A stretch of DNA of 64,000 nt from Diphasiastrum complanatum (GCA_029204225.1 MU831976.1:1-64000); one strand, 5' to 3'; positions 40,785-52,757 are shown, counted from the first letter of the stretch. The notes: a model not told the origin generated them from the letters alone. Translations and numbers: made by a program.

Positions 40785-41211
40785 TCAAATTTTCGTGATT
40801 AATCTTTCTTTGCCAGTCTTTGAGCTCTCTGGCTCGTCAACATAGGATGAACTATTGCTGTTTTCCTGTCTGCTTTGAGCTGATTTGTTTCTTGGGTTTT
40901 GGTGGCAGTCCATGGCTGCATGACCCTTCTTATGACAGTGGATACACTCAATTTTTAAGCCAACACGAATCGACATTATGTCCTTTGCGTTTGCATCTCA
41001 CGCATGTCTTCTTGTCTCCACTTTGCTGTTTCGACCTTTCTTTGTTCTTCCATTTGCCTTTGTTGGCTCCTTCTGCTTGCTGATCTCGATCCTGGCTTTG
41101 ATCTGACTCCATCTTAGGCTTGGATTGTTTCTTTGATTTTTCCTTGTTGCTGTAGAGAACTTGGTCAAAAGCATCCTTGTGATCAAGGTGTAGGCATCTC
41201 CCCGGTCCCAT
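40785..41211 (-). pseudogene. Copia E nucleocapsid with two zinc knuckles
   Basis: Two overlapping minus frames give a Lys/Gln-rich basic stretch, then CVRCKRKGHNVDSC (about 40966-41007). In the next frame CIHCHKKGHAAMDC follows (about 40906-40947). Both are exact CX2CX4HX4C knuckles. A frameshift lies between them. The double knuckle groups E with copia G rather than with B or F, which have one. Confidence 0.83.
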
Positions 41212-41437
41212 ATACCTAGGGAAATAATCCTTCTCCCTTTAGTATCAGCGAGGTCTTAACCTTCCATGCTTGGAAGTTAGATCCTGATGAATCGAGGATT
41301 GTACAGATCTTGGATTGTATGCTGCTTATCGAAGCCATTGTTGTGAATTGTGTTCTCACTTGTTGACGATTTTTTGTTTGAATGCGTAGCCTCCTAGATC
41401 TGCTAGCTTTCTGGCTATGTCAGACTATGAAAGGTTG

Positions 41438-41449
41438 GCTCTGATACCA
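41438..41449 (-). promoter_or_regulatory. Primer binding site of copia E
   Basis: Minus-strand TGGTATCAGAGC, one base from the LTR end. Confidence 0.9.
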
Positions 41450-41450
41450 C

Positions 41451-42450
41451 TGATGTGAAGAATGATGTGAAACGCGAACTGCAAATATCAATCAGACTCT
41501 GAAACGAAACGAAACGAAACGAAACAAAATTGGACGAAACGAAGCGAAACGAGACGAAAGTTGAACAAGTTTTGATATTGACATTGCTGAAGCAAAATCA
41601 AATTAATTGCGAACGAAGAACAATTTGGATGGATTTCAGATATGATTGCTGGTCACTGCCGGCTATATCATTCCTACAATCCTCCAGAATGTAGACAGAC
41701 ACTGCTGACCTACATTTTAGATTAATACAACATTCAACAAAAATTGCACCAGTGTGTGGAGTAGACAAAAGAAATGATTAAGATACACAAGCTATAGCAG
41801 ACAATAATTCATTCAAGATCAGACAAAACTAAGAGTGATATGTGCATAACAACTACAATATCATCTATTGATCCTCTTGCTTTTCGAGTGCTGTATGACA
41901 AACCCACACAACACGTTGGCATGAGAGAGGCGATGGTCTCCCACGAGTAATGTCTCGCTTACTAGCGAACTTCTTGGATATCTGTGGACCCTGCTCACAA
42001 AACTTGTCTTGCTCACAGGCGGACTTCTATTTTGTGTTCTATATATTGTCTATTTGCTACTGTATGTATCTTATACATTCAGAGTAGCACACCAGATTAG
42101 ATAGACTAAACAATGTATAACTAATCATGGATTAAAAGAGAAATGGGTTAGGCACGTCCTAACGCTCTTCCACTGACGTCATCATATCAGATCAGACATG
42201 ATCTTCCTAATCCTTTGGAGCATGAAGGTCAAAAAGTGTCGCAAAGATTTTCGTGTCGCTTCGAGCCGTTTGACTTTCGCGTCGTCTGACTTTCTCCTGC
42301 TGTATCACGAATAATTTTCTTTCGCAAACTTTTCACGTTCGTGTCTCTTCGTCAGGGTGTTCGCAAACATTTTCCTTCGTGTCTTTTCGTGATGTTCGCA
42401 AACTTTTTCGCTTCGTGTCTTTTCGTCAGACTGAGGGCTGAAAGCTAACA
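41451..42450 (-). repeat. 5' LTR of copia E
   Basis: TG...CA-bounded on the minus strand. A CGAAA-type pentanucleotide array sits at 41501-41560. A U3 block (about 42235-42435) repeats ACACGAA and TTTGCGAA several times. GAGCT follows at 42451-42455 as a possible half of a target duplication; the other half is lost with the 3' end. Confidence 0.65.
41501..41560. repeat. (GAAAC)n pentanucleotide repeat in the LTR of copia E
   Basis: Five near-perfect GAAAC units (41501-41525) followed by diverged ones (GAAAC, GAAGC, GAGAC) to 41560. Confidence 0.88.
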
Positions 42451-42455
42451 GAGCT

Positions 42456-44200
42456 TTGGTAATAGAAACATTATGTTTCTTCAATTCACTATGGTAAAAG
42501 GCCTCTCGACTTTTTCTAGAAAATGTTTTATTTGGATTACCATGTTTGTGCTATAAACAACAACATTTTTTGATGACCAAGATTCTTGCCGCAACATCAT
42601 CATTTTCTTCCACCCAAGTATGCTCGGGCATAATATATTTGCCTCCTAGTTAGGCACCCGTCTTATTGTGTGATCCCAATTGTATACATGAGTAGTTTGC
42701 GGCCTCGTGTATCACATTTCAAACCATAGTAGACATGTTTTGAATCTTAAAAATCAAGTGATGAATTTTTTTTACATGAAAGCATCTATCACTTCGGGGG
42801 AAAGAAGATAAATTAGTCATGGAATGTTGGACTTTGAAATAAACAATGTTTCACTTCCAAAGTAATCTCTTGGATTGTAGATCTATTTCTACACTTATTT
42901 TCAAAAAGATCTAGAACTACTTATCAACAAGATCATAATAGAATATGTCATCTATATAATGGAAGATTAGGGATGGTTGCTTGAACTTAGTATGGATTAC
43001 ACTTATTGAAAACACATAGCAATTTTTAAGAATGATTGTGCTAGCAAGGGACACAACATTCTAAAAAATTCTCAATTATACATTTTGTCTACATTTAATA
43101 TTGGACATTTACACATGTTGACATTACAAAAACATTTAGAAAAATACCTTTTGATTATCCAATGCCACTTGCTACAACAACTATATCAACCTATGCTATA
43201 AAGTCTCTTAAAATACTTTATTGTCCAAATCTTGGAGTATATATAGCTTGTAACATTACACAACACCAAAATGACAAGTATTGCATAGTCCTTTACTAAT
43301 ATCAAATTGATGTACTTATCAACTAGTTGAAGCCAAGAATTTCATCATTTGCACAAGTTCCAAACAATTGGTGAAATGCCATACTTTGAGGTACATCAAG
43401 TTGATTTCTCTTCACTTCTGTCCCAATGCAAGCAATAGATAATTATGGACAATCAATGAAATGCCATAATTTAAGATATATCATGATGATTCTACATCAC
43501 TTGTTCCCCAATGCATATTTGACAAAATCTTTTAGTTTTCTTGATTGCCAAGTTTTGCACTACGCAATTGATGATTTTTTTTTGATGTTATTATTAAGCC
43601 TTTCTTATCAATTCCTTTCATGGTTACTAACTGAAACAGTCTATCCCTAAACTTAGGATCCACAATGCCTGTGTACTTGTTGACTTCTCTGAAACCTCGT
43701 AAGGACAATAGCTTCTTGCTTGTCCAATGTATTTAATGCTTATTGTTTTGTTGACTTGTGCTCTAGCCTTTTCTTTGTTTCAATTTCTTTTTCTATATCA
43801 TGCTAACATGATTATGTACATCAAAATTTGCAATCTTCACCAAAGAATGAAATGATGAAAACATGTAGCTCATTGGACACAATTTTTTGACAACATAAAT
43901 CTCGTAAGATGATAAGATGACTAGCTCCTTATTCTTGCTTGCTCTCTTTCTTGAATGGCTTGCACCAGAAAACATGAATAAATGAACATTACATCACTAA
44001 ATTAGTCGCGTAAAACACTGTTGCTTGCATATAATGATATCTAGCTAGGTTCCAATGTCATGGACATTGAAGCAAAAACACTTGTGTTTATTTCTCCTGA
44101 ATTTCAAATAGACTCATCTTGAAATTCCACATGCTATAGTTGAAAATGCCATCCAACTTGCTAGCTTCTCCCAAATGTCCCATGTTACCACATGAAAGTC
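42456..44200. other. Intergenic stretch, possible very old RT remnant
   Basis: No intact frame. On the minus strand near 42945-42965 a short run reads YIDDIF, reminiscent of an RT catalytic box, but flanking RT motifs cannot be traced. Otherwise nothing is recognised. Confidence 0.35.
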
Positions 44201-44203
44201 CTC

Positions 44204-44825
44204 TAAGGATGCATTAGATTTGTTATCAAATCTCTATGAGACTCAAGATGTAGCCACACGATTACACCTTAGAAGGAAGTTCTTTACACTTAGAATGTCT
44301 GATTCTACAGCCATCACTTCTCACATCAACAGCTTCAAATCTTTGTTAGATCAATCATCAGCTGTAGGATGTGCTATTCAAGATGATGATGCTGTTATGA
44401 CCTCGCTTTCTTCTCTACCAAAGTCCTACGAGCACTTTGTTGTTATGATCTCCACTCAATCTGACCTGACTCTTCAAAAGGTCAATGGTCATCTTCTTCA
44501 AAAAGAATTGTGGAGAAAAACCAGAAATCTGTCAATCAAAGACAAGTTCCTGGCCCTATACACTTAGAAGAAAGACTATTCCAAGGGCATGAATCTAGTG
44601 CATCAGCAACAACATAAGAAGCCTCATACTCAATTAGAGAGCAGTGGATCGCGAAAGAAGCTCTTTTGCAGATATTGTAAGAGGGCTAACCACGACATCA
44701 GGGAGTGTTGTATCTGCATCTACAACGAGGCTAAGAAGCAACAACAACAATAGCCAGACTCCTCCAATGCGACGAAATTGAAGGAGCAAGGTCCTGATGG
44801 AGACAAACCATCACACCTGTTAATG
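44204..44825 (+). pseudogene. Copia F gag and zinc knuckle
   Basis: The frame 44220-44567 gives LSNLYETQDVATRLHLRRKF and FTLRMSDSTAITSHINSF. These match the LATLYDI...LHLRKKFSTLRMSDADSV part of copia B gag. After a stop, LFCRYCKRANHDIREC (about 44668-44715) is a CX2CX4HX4C knuckle in which the usual Gly before His is Asn. A following DNSTIQH near 44870 sits where protease DSGATQH should be, so the protease is dead. Confidence 0.8.
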
Positions 44826-45299
44826 GCTTTCAACAAGTAGCTATCAAGACTACGACATCTGGTACCTGGACAATAGCACTATCCAGCACTTATCTCCTCG
44901 AAGAGAATAGTTTACTGAATGTATAGCTTTAGCAACTACTTCTCATGAATATGTAAACGATCATGCGTTACTATAATTTAGTCGTTTTGGACATGCGAAT
45001 ACAAAATGTTTTTCCTTACATGGATTGTAATAGTTTAGTTGATGGATTGTATTTTTCTCTTTCATCAAATAGGAAATTATTATTCTGTGAATCTTGCATT
45101 TATCTCAAACATTCCATCAAGACAAAACATGTATAATATCTTGTACATATATTTGTTGTCCAAACTACCTGGTAGAACATATCTATGCTAACTTTCTAAG
45201 TTCTGGGCAAAAGCTACTGCCATAGCCTGTTATGAATATATCAGATCTAGCATTAGAGACGTCAACAACAGAAACTCCTTATGAAGTATGACATCGACA

Positions 45300-45780
45300 C
45301 AAGTCTAGTGTCAACCATTTTAAAATCCTTGGTTCTATACGGTCCTAAGCAGCTTAGGAAGAACCTGGGACCAAAGGTTAAATAAATGCGTTTTTCATTG
45401 GCTATCTTGATGAACATAAGGCTTATAAAGTTTATGATCCATCCACCATTGTAGCATTTGTTTCTAAGGACGTGATCTTCAAGGAACATACATTTTGTGA
45501 TTTTCAGCAACCATCGATAAATGATGCTGTGTCATTTCATCCTATTTCTCGCAGCATTGAATCTTCCAATGATGATGCTTCTTCTATAGAACCTGCAGCT
45601 ACAGCTATAGAAGTCGACTAGCCGACAACACATGTCAAAGGACCAGATCAAGCTAGCTCGAGCAAGTCTGGAGAAATTTAAGAAGAAACACCATCGCATT
45701 CGGGTCAACCAAATGTTTGCAGATCCTCACAGACTCGAACAGTTCCTAAGAGGTATACACCTTAATCTTTTTGGACTTCA
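45300..45780 (+). pseudogene. Copia F integrase C-terminus and linker
   Basis: With stops, the frame reads FFIGYLDEHKAYKVYDPSTI, AFVSKDVIFKEHTF, then a Ser-rich linker and RTVPKRYTP. This is the copia region from after the integrase core ('GYs...KaYrly.....SrdV.F.E') to the start of RT. Confidence 0.75.
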
Positions 45781-45885
45781 TTCGAAGATCCAAAGACCAT
45801 AGTCGACTCTAAGGATGTTGTGAAGTGGCAAGAAGTTATTGAAAGCAAAGTACAACTCACTTTCGACTTCATCCTGACATGAAAC

Positions 45886-45936
45886 TCCATCGACATCGAC
45901 ATCGACATGGAAGTCAACGACATCGACATCAACATC
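45886..45936. repeat. (CATCGA)n hexanucleotide array
   Basis: About seven CATCGA/GACATC units with interruptions, inside decayed copia F. Confidence 0.8.
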
Positions 45937-46149
45937 TTCTCAAGAGCGAGCCAATCGACTCGACTTTTCCGAAGCCTTCGACAATCGTCGACTGTCACCA
46001 TTCAAAATGGAGCTCTTCCTCTGCCTTGTCCAAATATATTGACTTGAAGTAGAAGCAAGATCGAGTTTATCAAAGTCCACGTCATCGACTTCCCACTCAC
46101 AAGAGAGTTATCAACAACAAGTCGATCTTCAAGAAGAAGATCAACTCTG

Positions 46150-46700
46150 ATGGTGCCATTGCAAAATGGAAAGCACGGCTTATCTTATTCAAATGGTTTT
46201 GCAAACAATTCAGCTGACTATAATGTTTCTTCCAAGCATATAGGTGTCAATTCAATTCATATAGCTCTCTATGTAGATGATGCATTTAGTTTGTCTAACG
46301 ACACTTTCCTACTGCACACTACTAAGAGTGATTTGTCAAAGGAATTTGACATGACTGATTTAGGCACTGTTCATTCTCTTGTCAGGAATTCAGATTACTA
46401 GAAATAGATTCAAAAGAAGATCTATTCTAGCCAGCAGAAATATCTAGAAAATGTTCTAGAAAAATTTCATATTTTTGATTGCAAACTGATTAATACACCA
46501 ATGGATCCAAGCAGAGTATTGACTAAACCTTCTTGTGCTGAGACTGAAAGTGAAGTACTCAATTTAGCGAAGTACCCTTTTCATTCACTAATTGGATCTT
46601 TGATGTATGCCATGCTATGCACCAGACCAGATTTAACATAGACTATTAGCACGTTCAATTAATACATATCTATTCCTAGAGCTCTAATTTTCATAAAGTG
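46150..46700 (+). pseudogene. Copia F reverse transcriptase C-terminal part
   Basis: The frame 46150-46401 reads through SADYNVSSKHIGV to IALYVDDAFSLSND and LSKEFDMTDLGTVH. YVDD is intact. Further frames give QKYLENVLEKFHIFDCKLI, TPMDPSRVLTKPS and SLIGSLMYAMLCTRPDL. RNase H is absent; sequence after 46700 is unrelated. Confidence 0.82.
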
Positions 46701-47845
46701 GGTTTGATACTTTTACGTGTTTGTTGGGACCTCCTACATTCCTTTGATCTTATCCTTTTTTTTTATAATTAGGGGCATCCCTACCACAACGCTCATGTAA
46801 TGTGGTCTATTGACTAGGAATAACCCAACTTGATTTTATCTTGGAACGATTTGGGTGTGTTGTTCAATAATGGTTAGGCATGAGAAAATCAATGCCTATT
46901 ATCTCTAAAGGTTCATATGAATGCCAAATCGTACTTGTCACAAATTGTTTGCTATAAAGTTGACTTTTCATGCATTCAATTGATCTAATAAACTTGTAAG
47001 AGTTTACTAGCTATCATGTAGTTGGATAGGAATTTGGTTAACCATTTTCATCTTTGTGTATTGTGATATTTTTTTAGAAATAACAAATTACATCAAGTAT
47101 TTCTTTTTATGAGTGCATATATTATCTGGTTGCATTATTATTTGAAGTATATACAATTGCAAATATTTGTTGTCAGGAAAATGGAAAAAGTTGCGTTTGT
47201 ACATGTGATTTATTCATACTTTTATCTGACATTTACCTATAACATTAGATAGTTGCAAGCATGGTTATCTTATAAGTGTAAGTAGCTTAACACTAGTAAA
47301 CAATCCAATATCCTCATCAACACATATTTATACCTTGCAAGGGACATACATCTCCAAAGGATACTTTAAGTACATCATCACCCCCAAAAATGGTTAATGT
47401 AGAGAGACACCAGTGTCACCTAGGTAGTAGTCATCTAAGTTGATGTCCAAATTTCCTTCATGTCACTTTAAAATGACTCACCCTCAAAAAAATCAATGCA
47501 TTGCCTATGTTTATCATATTCAATGAAACATGGCAACTCATCTAATCAACAACAATATATATATATATACTTGTCAATCATGTACCATGTCTTTTTTTAT
47601 GATATTTTGTAAATGTGCCTACGTGTCAAAGTAAAACTTAAAGATCCAACTTCCACCAAGTTTCACAAAACTTTGTACTTACAAAGAAATGTTGTTAGAG
47701 AAAATAATCTCTAGCATTTGCTCTTGACTTTAACATAGATAAGTTCTCAACTCTTTGAATCTTGTATGTCCATGTGTGGCTTAGAGGAATGAAACTTCAT
47801 ACCTTAAGGAGAGATAAAGGGATGTCAACTGACCTGTCGCTTTAA
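46701..47845. other. Intergenic stretch, nothing recognised
   Basis: AT-rich with a short TA run near 47550-47570. No domain or repeat structure was identified. Confidence 0.6.
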
Positions 47846-47958
47846 TTTTTTTTTTTTAAATCCCTTCGGCTTGGTATTCACCCACACATGAACAAGGAGT
47901 TGAACTTGGGTGGGCAAAACCAAACCAAGCATGCTACACCACCACACCACCTAACATC
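47846..47958 (-). mobile_element. SINE-like element, minus strand
   Basis: Read on the minus strand it starts GGTGTGGTGGTGTAGCATGC (box-A-like). It continues TTGGTTTTGCCCACCC and has AAGTTCAACTCC (box-B-like, cf. GGTTCGANNCC). It ends in an A-rich tail (12 T on + at about 47850-47861). Box A, box B and tail in this order is the tRNA-derived SINE layout. It shares blocks with 61515-61640. Confidence 0.5.
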
Positions 47959-47959
47959 C

Positions 47960-49137
47960 AATCAAATTGGCCACTTATTGAAGGACATGTAAGTTATCAT
48001 TTGAGCTAGTTATGTTGACCTTTTAGATACATACAATCCACTAAATTTTGATAATTACTAATAGCCAACATAGAGTATGACCTACTAATAGCCAGCATAG
48101 GGTATGATCTTAATCAATCAATTATCAACTACCCAAGACCATCAAAATAGGGTATGACCTACAACTATAGTGTCAAATTATTTCATGATTCATGATCACA
48201 CAATATTGCTTATAATCCCCAACATAAGACTTTGACAACTATTCAAGGAGCTATAGGCCAATTAGAATTTCATCCGAAGATTTTGGCTTTTGCTCAAATT
48301 AATACTAAGATCTTAATTTTGTACATTTATCCAATTGAAATATATTATGAAAAACTCTAAGATCTTAAGTGTCTATATAGTCATCCAATTGAGATTCATG
48401 ATGAAAAGTTGTATGTGGAGTTCACTTACCATCTAGCTTGCATATAATTTCAAATTATATCTTTTTCTTTGTACATTTTGCCAAAATGGATAAAGAATGC
48501 CACTGAATGTTAGATAGGTAAAAGGGAGATTTGTAAATTAGACATGGAAGATCCAAAAAAGTTTTGGCTATCACAAGATGTTTGAGCATATGGTGATTTG
48601 TCAATGTTTTGCAAGATAAGCTCAAAGTCATGCTTATCAACTTTCAAGTTTTGATGGTTCCTAACGTACAGGTACATGAACACAACTTTGAATGTAGTTA
48701 GGTTAAGACAATTGAAACTTGCTTGTCATTTGTATAATTTGCTCTTTATAGCTATGAATGATAAGAAGTAATGTTTTCAGTTTGGAGATAAGGAGTGGAT
48801 GATAGTAACCTTTTCGGTTTCGTATTGAAAGTATGTCTCTTGGCAGCTTTTCAGCTATTGTTTAGGGTAGTTATGATTGTCGTGATCATGGTTGCATCTT
48901 AACTTGTGTCTATGTTGTCTTATCACACTACATGCTAAAGCGGGGGCTTGGAACAATTAGGTATGTTTTCTAAACTAGGACAGTGGGCTGATAATCCTCC
49001 GTCCTTTGAACGGGGGATTGGGCTCAATAACAAGCCCAAGTCCTCCGGTTGGCACAACTTTCTGTGTGTAGTGGGCAAGGGCTGACAACTCTCCACTACT
49101 TACAGGTGCCAACGAAGCAAACCAAAACAACATGTGT
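47960..49137. other. Intergenic stretch with a small hairpin
   Basis: No coding similarity. TTGGGCT at about 49018 pairs with AGCCCAA at about 49033 around an eight-base loop, in a GC-richer patch next to copia G. Confidence 0.5.
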
Positions 49138-49347
49138 TGTCTCGAAAGCGAGAGTGTTGCGTTTTCTTCTTCTCTCTCTTCTTATTCGTGAACGATTTTC
49201 TGTCTTGAACTTTTGCGCAGAAGCTTTTACGGAATCCCAGACACGCGACCACACATCATAGAACACATTCTATTCTATCAATCAAGACACACAACACAAG
49301 ACAAGGAGATACACGAAAAAAGGAGCGACTGTTTTATCAATTTAGTT
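49138..49347 (-). repeat. Partial 3' LTR of copia G
   Basis: Matches 51643-51860 with few differences over AAGCTTTTACGGAATC, ACACGCGACCACACATCA and ATTCTATTCTATCAATCAAG. It ends abruptly at ATCAATTTAG, where the full LTR continues. Confidence 0.85.
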
Positions 49348-49381
49348 TATGGGGCTCTGCATTCTGATTTGATGTCTGTCC

Positions 49382-50101
49382 TCAATCTCTCTCTTGAATA
49401 GGCAGCAGTGTGAAGATCTCATGGCCTCTTTCGTCTTTTAGTCCAGGAAATGTGGACTCATCGAACTTCACATCTCTGCTCAAAACAACCTTCTTCGTGG
49501 TTGGACCGTAGAGCCTGTACACATGTGTTCCGTTCGAGTAGCTGACCATGATTATTTGCTCAAATTTGTCGTCGAGCTTGCTTCTCTTTTCCTTCGAAAT
49601 GTGCTTGTATGCTACACATCCAAACACTCGTACGTATGACAGATCAGGTTTTCTGCCTGTCCACATTTCGTATGGTGTTTTGTTTTCTAGTGCTGCCATT
49701 GTAGATCTATTCTGCAGGTGTACAGTTGCAGCTATTGCCTCTGTCCAGAATTGACCTGGCAATTTAGCCTGTGCCATCATGCATCTAGCTCCTTCGACTA
49801 GCATTCTGTTTTTTCTTTCTACCACCCCGTTGTATTCTGGTGTGTATGCAGGAGTGAACTGGTGTTCGATCCCATGATCTTTACAGAATCTTGAGAATTA
49901 TGTACTTTTGTATTCACCTCCATTGTCAGATCTAAGGATCTGTATCTTTTTCGAGGTGTGTCGCTCTGTGAATGCCACAAACTTCTTGAAGGAATCAAAC
50001 ACTTCGGATTTCTTCTTCAAGTAGTAGATCGTGGTCATCCGGCTGTAATCATCTATGAACATTAGAAAGTATGTTGAACCTGAGAGTGAATCTATTTTCA
50101 T
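49382..50101 (-). pseudogene. Copia G integrase
   Basis: The frame 50101-49898 gives SGSTYFLMFIDDYSRMTTIY and IQILRSDNGGEYKS (catalytic Asp region intact). After a stop near 49897, the frame 49825-49382 gives MVERKNRMLVEGARCMMAQA (the catalytic Glu block), WTEAIAATVHLQNRS, YVRVFGCVAY and VVLSRDVKFDES. The three catalytic positions look conserved. The copy is broken by one stop and a short frame change. Confidence 0.88.
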
Positions 50102-50427
50102 CGGTCCACAGACATCAGAGTGGACGAGCTCAAGAACTTTCTTGGCTCTTCTTCTCTCGTGTGTGAATGGATTCCGATGTTGTTTGCCTTTCTAACAAGC
50201 TTCACAGAACTCAGCCTCGGGTCTTGATATCTTGAGACTTGTGACAATGTCCTTTCTGCTCATGTCATACAGACTCTGCATGTTCAGATGATACATTCTT
50301 CTATGCTAGAGCTGATCTTCGTTTTTTGAAGCATTTAATATGCTATTAGAGTTGCTGATTATTTTGGCCTAGTAGAGGTCTCCTTCTCTGCATCCGACCG
50401 TCACCAACTTGTTTGTCATCTTCTCGA

Positions 50428-50850
50428 TCATACACAAGTGTCGCCATCGAACAAAACTCGAATGCCTAAATCTGCCATCTTGGAGACAGATAGCAGATCC
50501 TTTCTGAGTAAAGGCACATAAAGTGCTCCTGGCAGCTCTACTTGGCCTGACAGTGTTCGTAGCTGTAGAGAGCCGATGCCTTTGACATCGTGTCTGTTTC
50601 TATCTCCTAGAACCACTGCTTTGTCGTTTTTGAGTTCGTGAAAGTTGATCAAGATCTTCTTGTTGCAGGTTATGTGAGATGTTGCTCCTGAATCGATGAC
50701 TACATCGTAGTTGTGTTCAGAGTAGCTTGTCGAAGCTTTGTCGAGTATCATGAAAGCTTCGTCACCTCTTTCAGCATCCTTTGATGACTCTGCAACGTTT
50801 GCCTTTTTAGCTTTTTTTTTTTTTTGGGTTGAATTTGCAGTCGTATGCAA
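50428..50850 (-). pseudogene. Copia G protease region
   Basis: The minus frame has a Lys-rich start, then YDVVIDSGATSHITCNKKIL (aspartic protease active site DSGATSH), VVLGDRNRHDVKGIGSLQL and LPGALYVPLLRKDLLSVSKM. It is a full-length copia protease. It begins in a different frame from gag at a run of 14 A (minus strand; 50812-50825). Confidence 0.88.
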
Positions 50851-51576
50851 AATGCTCTTTTTTCTTGCAGTGCATGCAAGGTATTGCTAGATTGAACCAG
50901 CATTTGTTGGCCGTATGGCCTGGTTTGTGACAATGATTGTAGGAAGAAGATTGCTGATTCGAGGACTTCATCTTCTTGAATCTTGGCTTGTTTTTGTTGT
51001 TCTTCTTTCCTTTCCCTCTCCTTCGTCTCTCATCAAGACTGACTGCTTTGTCGAATGTCATATTTGATAAACTCAGTATGAGCATTCTCAGCGGCTGATA
51101 GGATGTCGGTAGAGATTTCATGAAGTACATCAGCTGCTGTGGTTTTGGGACCTGGTGCTCCTGTCCTGATGCAGCGAGTTGAGCGAAGATCGTTCTGATC
51201 TTCTCAACGTGTTGGTCCAACTGGTTGCCATCCCACCGTATGGATTGCAGCTGATTGTGAAGGTGCACGACTGAAGCTGCAGTCCTTACTTCATACTTCT
51301 GCTTTAATCTTTCCCATGCTGCATGGCTGCTTTCGCAGTCTTCAATTTGCATGAGTAGATCTTCATTTATGGACGAAACAATGATCGCCATTGCGCGCTC
51401 ATCCTTTCTGATCCATTCAGCTCTCCTCGGGTCTCTCTCTGGAGGGAGCACCTCTGAGAGCTCAGTCACCGACCAGATGCCTCCCCCTTTCAGAAGCGTT
51501 TTGATTTTGAATTTTCAGATTCTGTAATTTGCATCATCGAGACTGATTGCTACTCTGGTCTTGATTGTTGTAGCCA
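50807..51576 (-). pseudogene. Copia G gag with two degenerate zinc knuckles
   Basis: The family start is the ATG at 51576-51574 (MATTIKTRVAISLDDANYRI). It is followed by a TGA where Trp is expected, so the long open frame only starts at 51469. The UBN2 core is present (SHAAWERLKQKYEV, HLHNQLQSIRWDG). Knuckle 1 reads YNHCHKPGHTANKC (first Cys lost to Tyr). Knuckle 2 reads CMHCKKKEHFAYDC (Gly before His lost to Glu). Confidence 0.88.
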
Positions 51577-51630
51577 TATTGTGTTGTCTGGAAGAATCAC
51601 TGTTGGGATATCAGTAGTGATAACCTGTCC

Positions 51631-51642
51631 GCTCTGATACCA
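51631..51642 (-). promoter_or_regulatory. Primer binding site of copia G
   Basis: Minus-strand TGGTATCAGAGC next to the LTR end. Confidence 0.92.
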
Positions 51643-52371
51643 TGTCGAAGAAGCGAGAGTGTTTCGATTTCTTCTTCTCTCTCTCCTTATTCGCGAATGA
51701 TTTTCTGCCTTTGAACTTTCTATTGCGCGGAAGCTTTTACGGAATCTCAGACACGCGACCACACATCACATAACACATTCTATTCTATCAATCAAGACAC
51801 ACAACACAAGACAAGGAGATACACGAAAATAGAGCGACTGTTTTATCAATTTAGCTTTAGAGCGAGATCGTCAGTGTCTCGCTTGTCGGCGAAATGACAC
51901 TCTGCTATTTCGCTGTGCTCTGCTCGTTGGTAGACTTTCATGCACAGCTCTATTATTTTTATTTTTCTGCTCTACTCGCTACGTCTCTCTCTATCACTTA
52001 CAAATCTATGTTTTCCAATAGTTTTTGTGATCCAGAGAGGATCGTTTATACCTCCACTATGTGGAGTCTTACAAGGTAGCTAGACGTAGAATCACAAGAC
52101 TAGTTAATGCTAATCAACTAGTTATTTAGTCTCCGTCATTGCTATTCATTTCAGCTGAGCATGAAGCCTGTTGAGCTGCCAACTGGCAACGCGAATGATT
52201 TTTCTTCGTTTGTTTCGTAGTTTTTCGTTTTGCGTCCCTTTGCGGTTTGCGGTCCTGGAGGTGTGTTTAGATCCACAAATAATTTGCGAATCGTTCGTGC
52301 TTCGAGTCAAGGGACGTTGACTGTCGTGAATTGTTCTCGTTCGACTTTCGTTTCTTGTTCGTGCTGCAACA
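51643..52371 (-). repeat. 5' LTR of copia G
   Basis: The inner boundary is exact at the primer site. The outer boundary is set at a TGTTGCAGC start on the minus strand, with no partner to confirm it. The outer part is rich in TTCG/CGAA words, as in the LTR of E. Confidence 0.6.
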
Positions 52372-52726
52372 AAGTTGCAGAAGTTCACCATTTTTGACAT
52401 GTGTAATAAAAAAATTGCTTGGAGCCACGTGTGTAATATATAAAATAATACTTTTCAAATTTGGACATTTTCAAAATTGGCCCAAATTTCACATAAAGAA
52501 TAAATTTAATCCATACAAGTGCAAGCTGCTTGTGGATAGGGAATGACTCCTCAACCTTACAACCAACCATGGCCCTAAAGTGAAAAACCCCCAGGAGAAT
52601 TGAAAGGATAAACTCTAGATATGGTGATAGAGTGTTGATAGGAACGTGCCACGAAAGGAACATCAAGAAAGTTTCTAGATTGTGCCTTTTTTGTCAACCA
52701 AGATTGTACAATGATATTGAAGGGCC

Positions 52727-52728
<2 letters not shown>

Positions 52729-52757
<29 letters not shown>
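52729..52757. repeat. Poly-T run (29 bases)
   Basis: An uninterrupted T run between copia G and the MULE transposase remnant. On the minus strand it could be a retroposon tail, but no element body was recognised. Confidence 0.9.

Larger units (their letters stand above)
40222..42450 (-). mobile_element. Copia E: truncated minus-strand element (5' LTR, gag, part of pol)
   Basis: The right end is a 5' LTR (41451-42450, minus-strand start TGTTAGCTTTC). A perfect primer site (41438-41449) follows, then gag with two zinc knuckles, and protease/gag-pre-integrase to about 40222. Everything downstream of integrase, and the 3' LTR, is missing. The sequence to the left is unrelated. Confidence 0.82.
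44204..46700 (+). mobile_element. Copia F: decayed + strand copia body without LTRs
   Basis: Gag, zinc knuckle, a degenerate protease, the integrase C-terminus/linker and the RT C-terminal part occur in order. Most of integrase and the N-terminal half of RT are missing. No LTRs, primer site or target duplication are found, so limits are set by coding similarity only. The gag resembles that of copia B. Confidence 0.75.
49138..52371 (-). mobile_element. Copia G: minus-strand element lacking RT and RNase H
   Basis: The right side has a 5' LTR (51643 to about 52371), a perfect primer site (51631-51642), gag, protease and integrase. The left side has only the last 210 bases of a 3' LTR (49138-49347), joined almost directly to the integrase C-terminus at 49382. 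A single deletion therefore removed RT, RNase H, the polypurine tract and most of the 3' LTR. The outer right limit is approximate. Confidence 0.85.

Noticed and set aside
42940-42970. YIDDIF on the minus strand as a reverse transcriptase
   Set aside because: Only one six-residue box; no flanking RT motifs could be traced, so it was left as a remark.
52729-52757. Poly-T run as the end of a LINE or processed pseudogene
   Set aside because: No coding body or target duplication found on the minus strand next to it.
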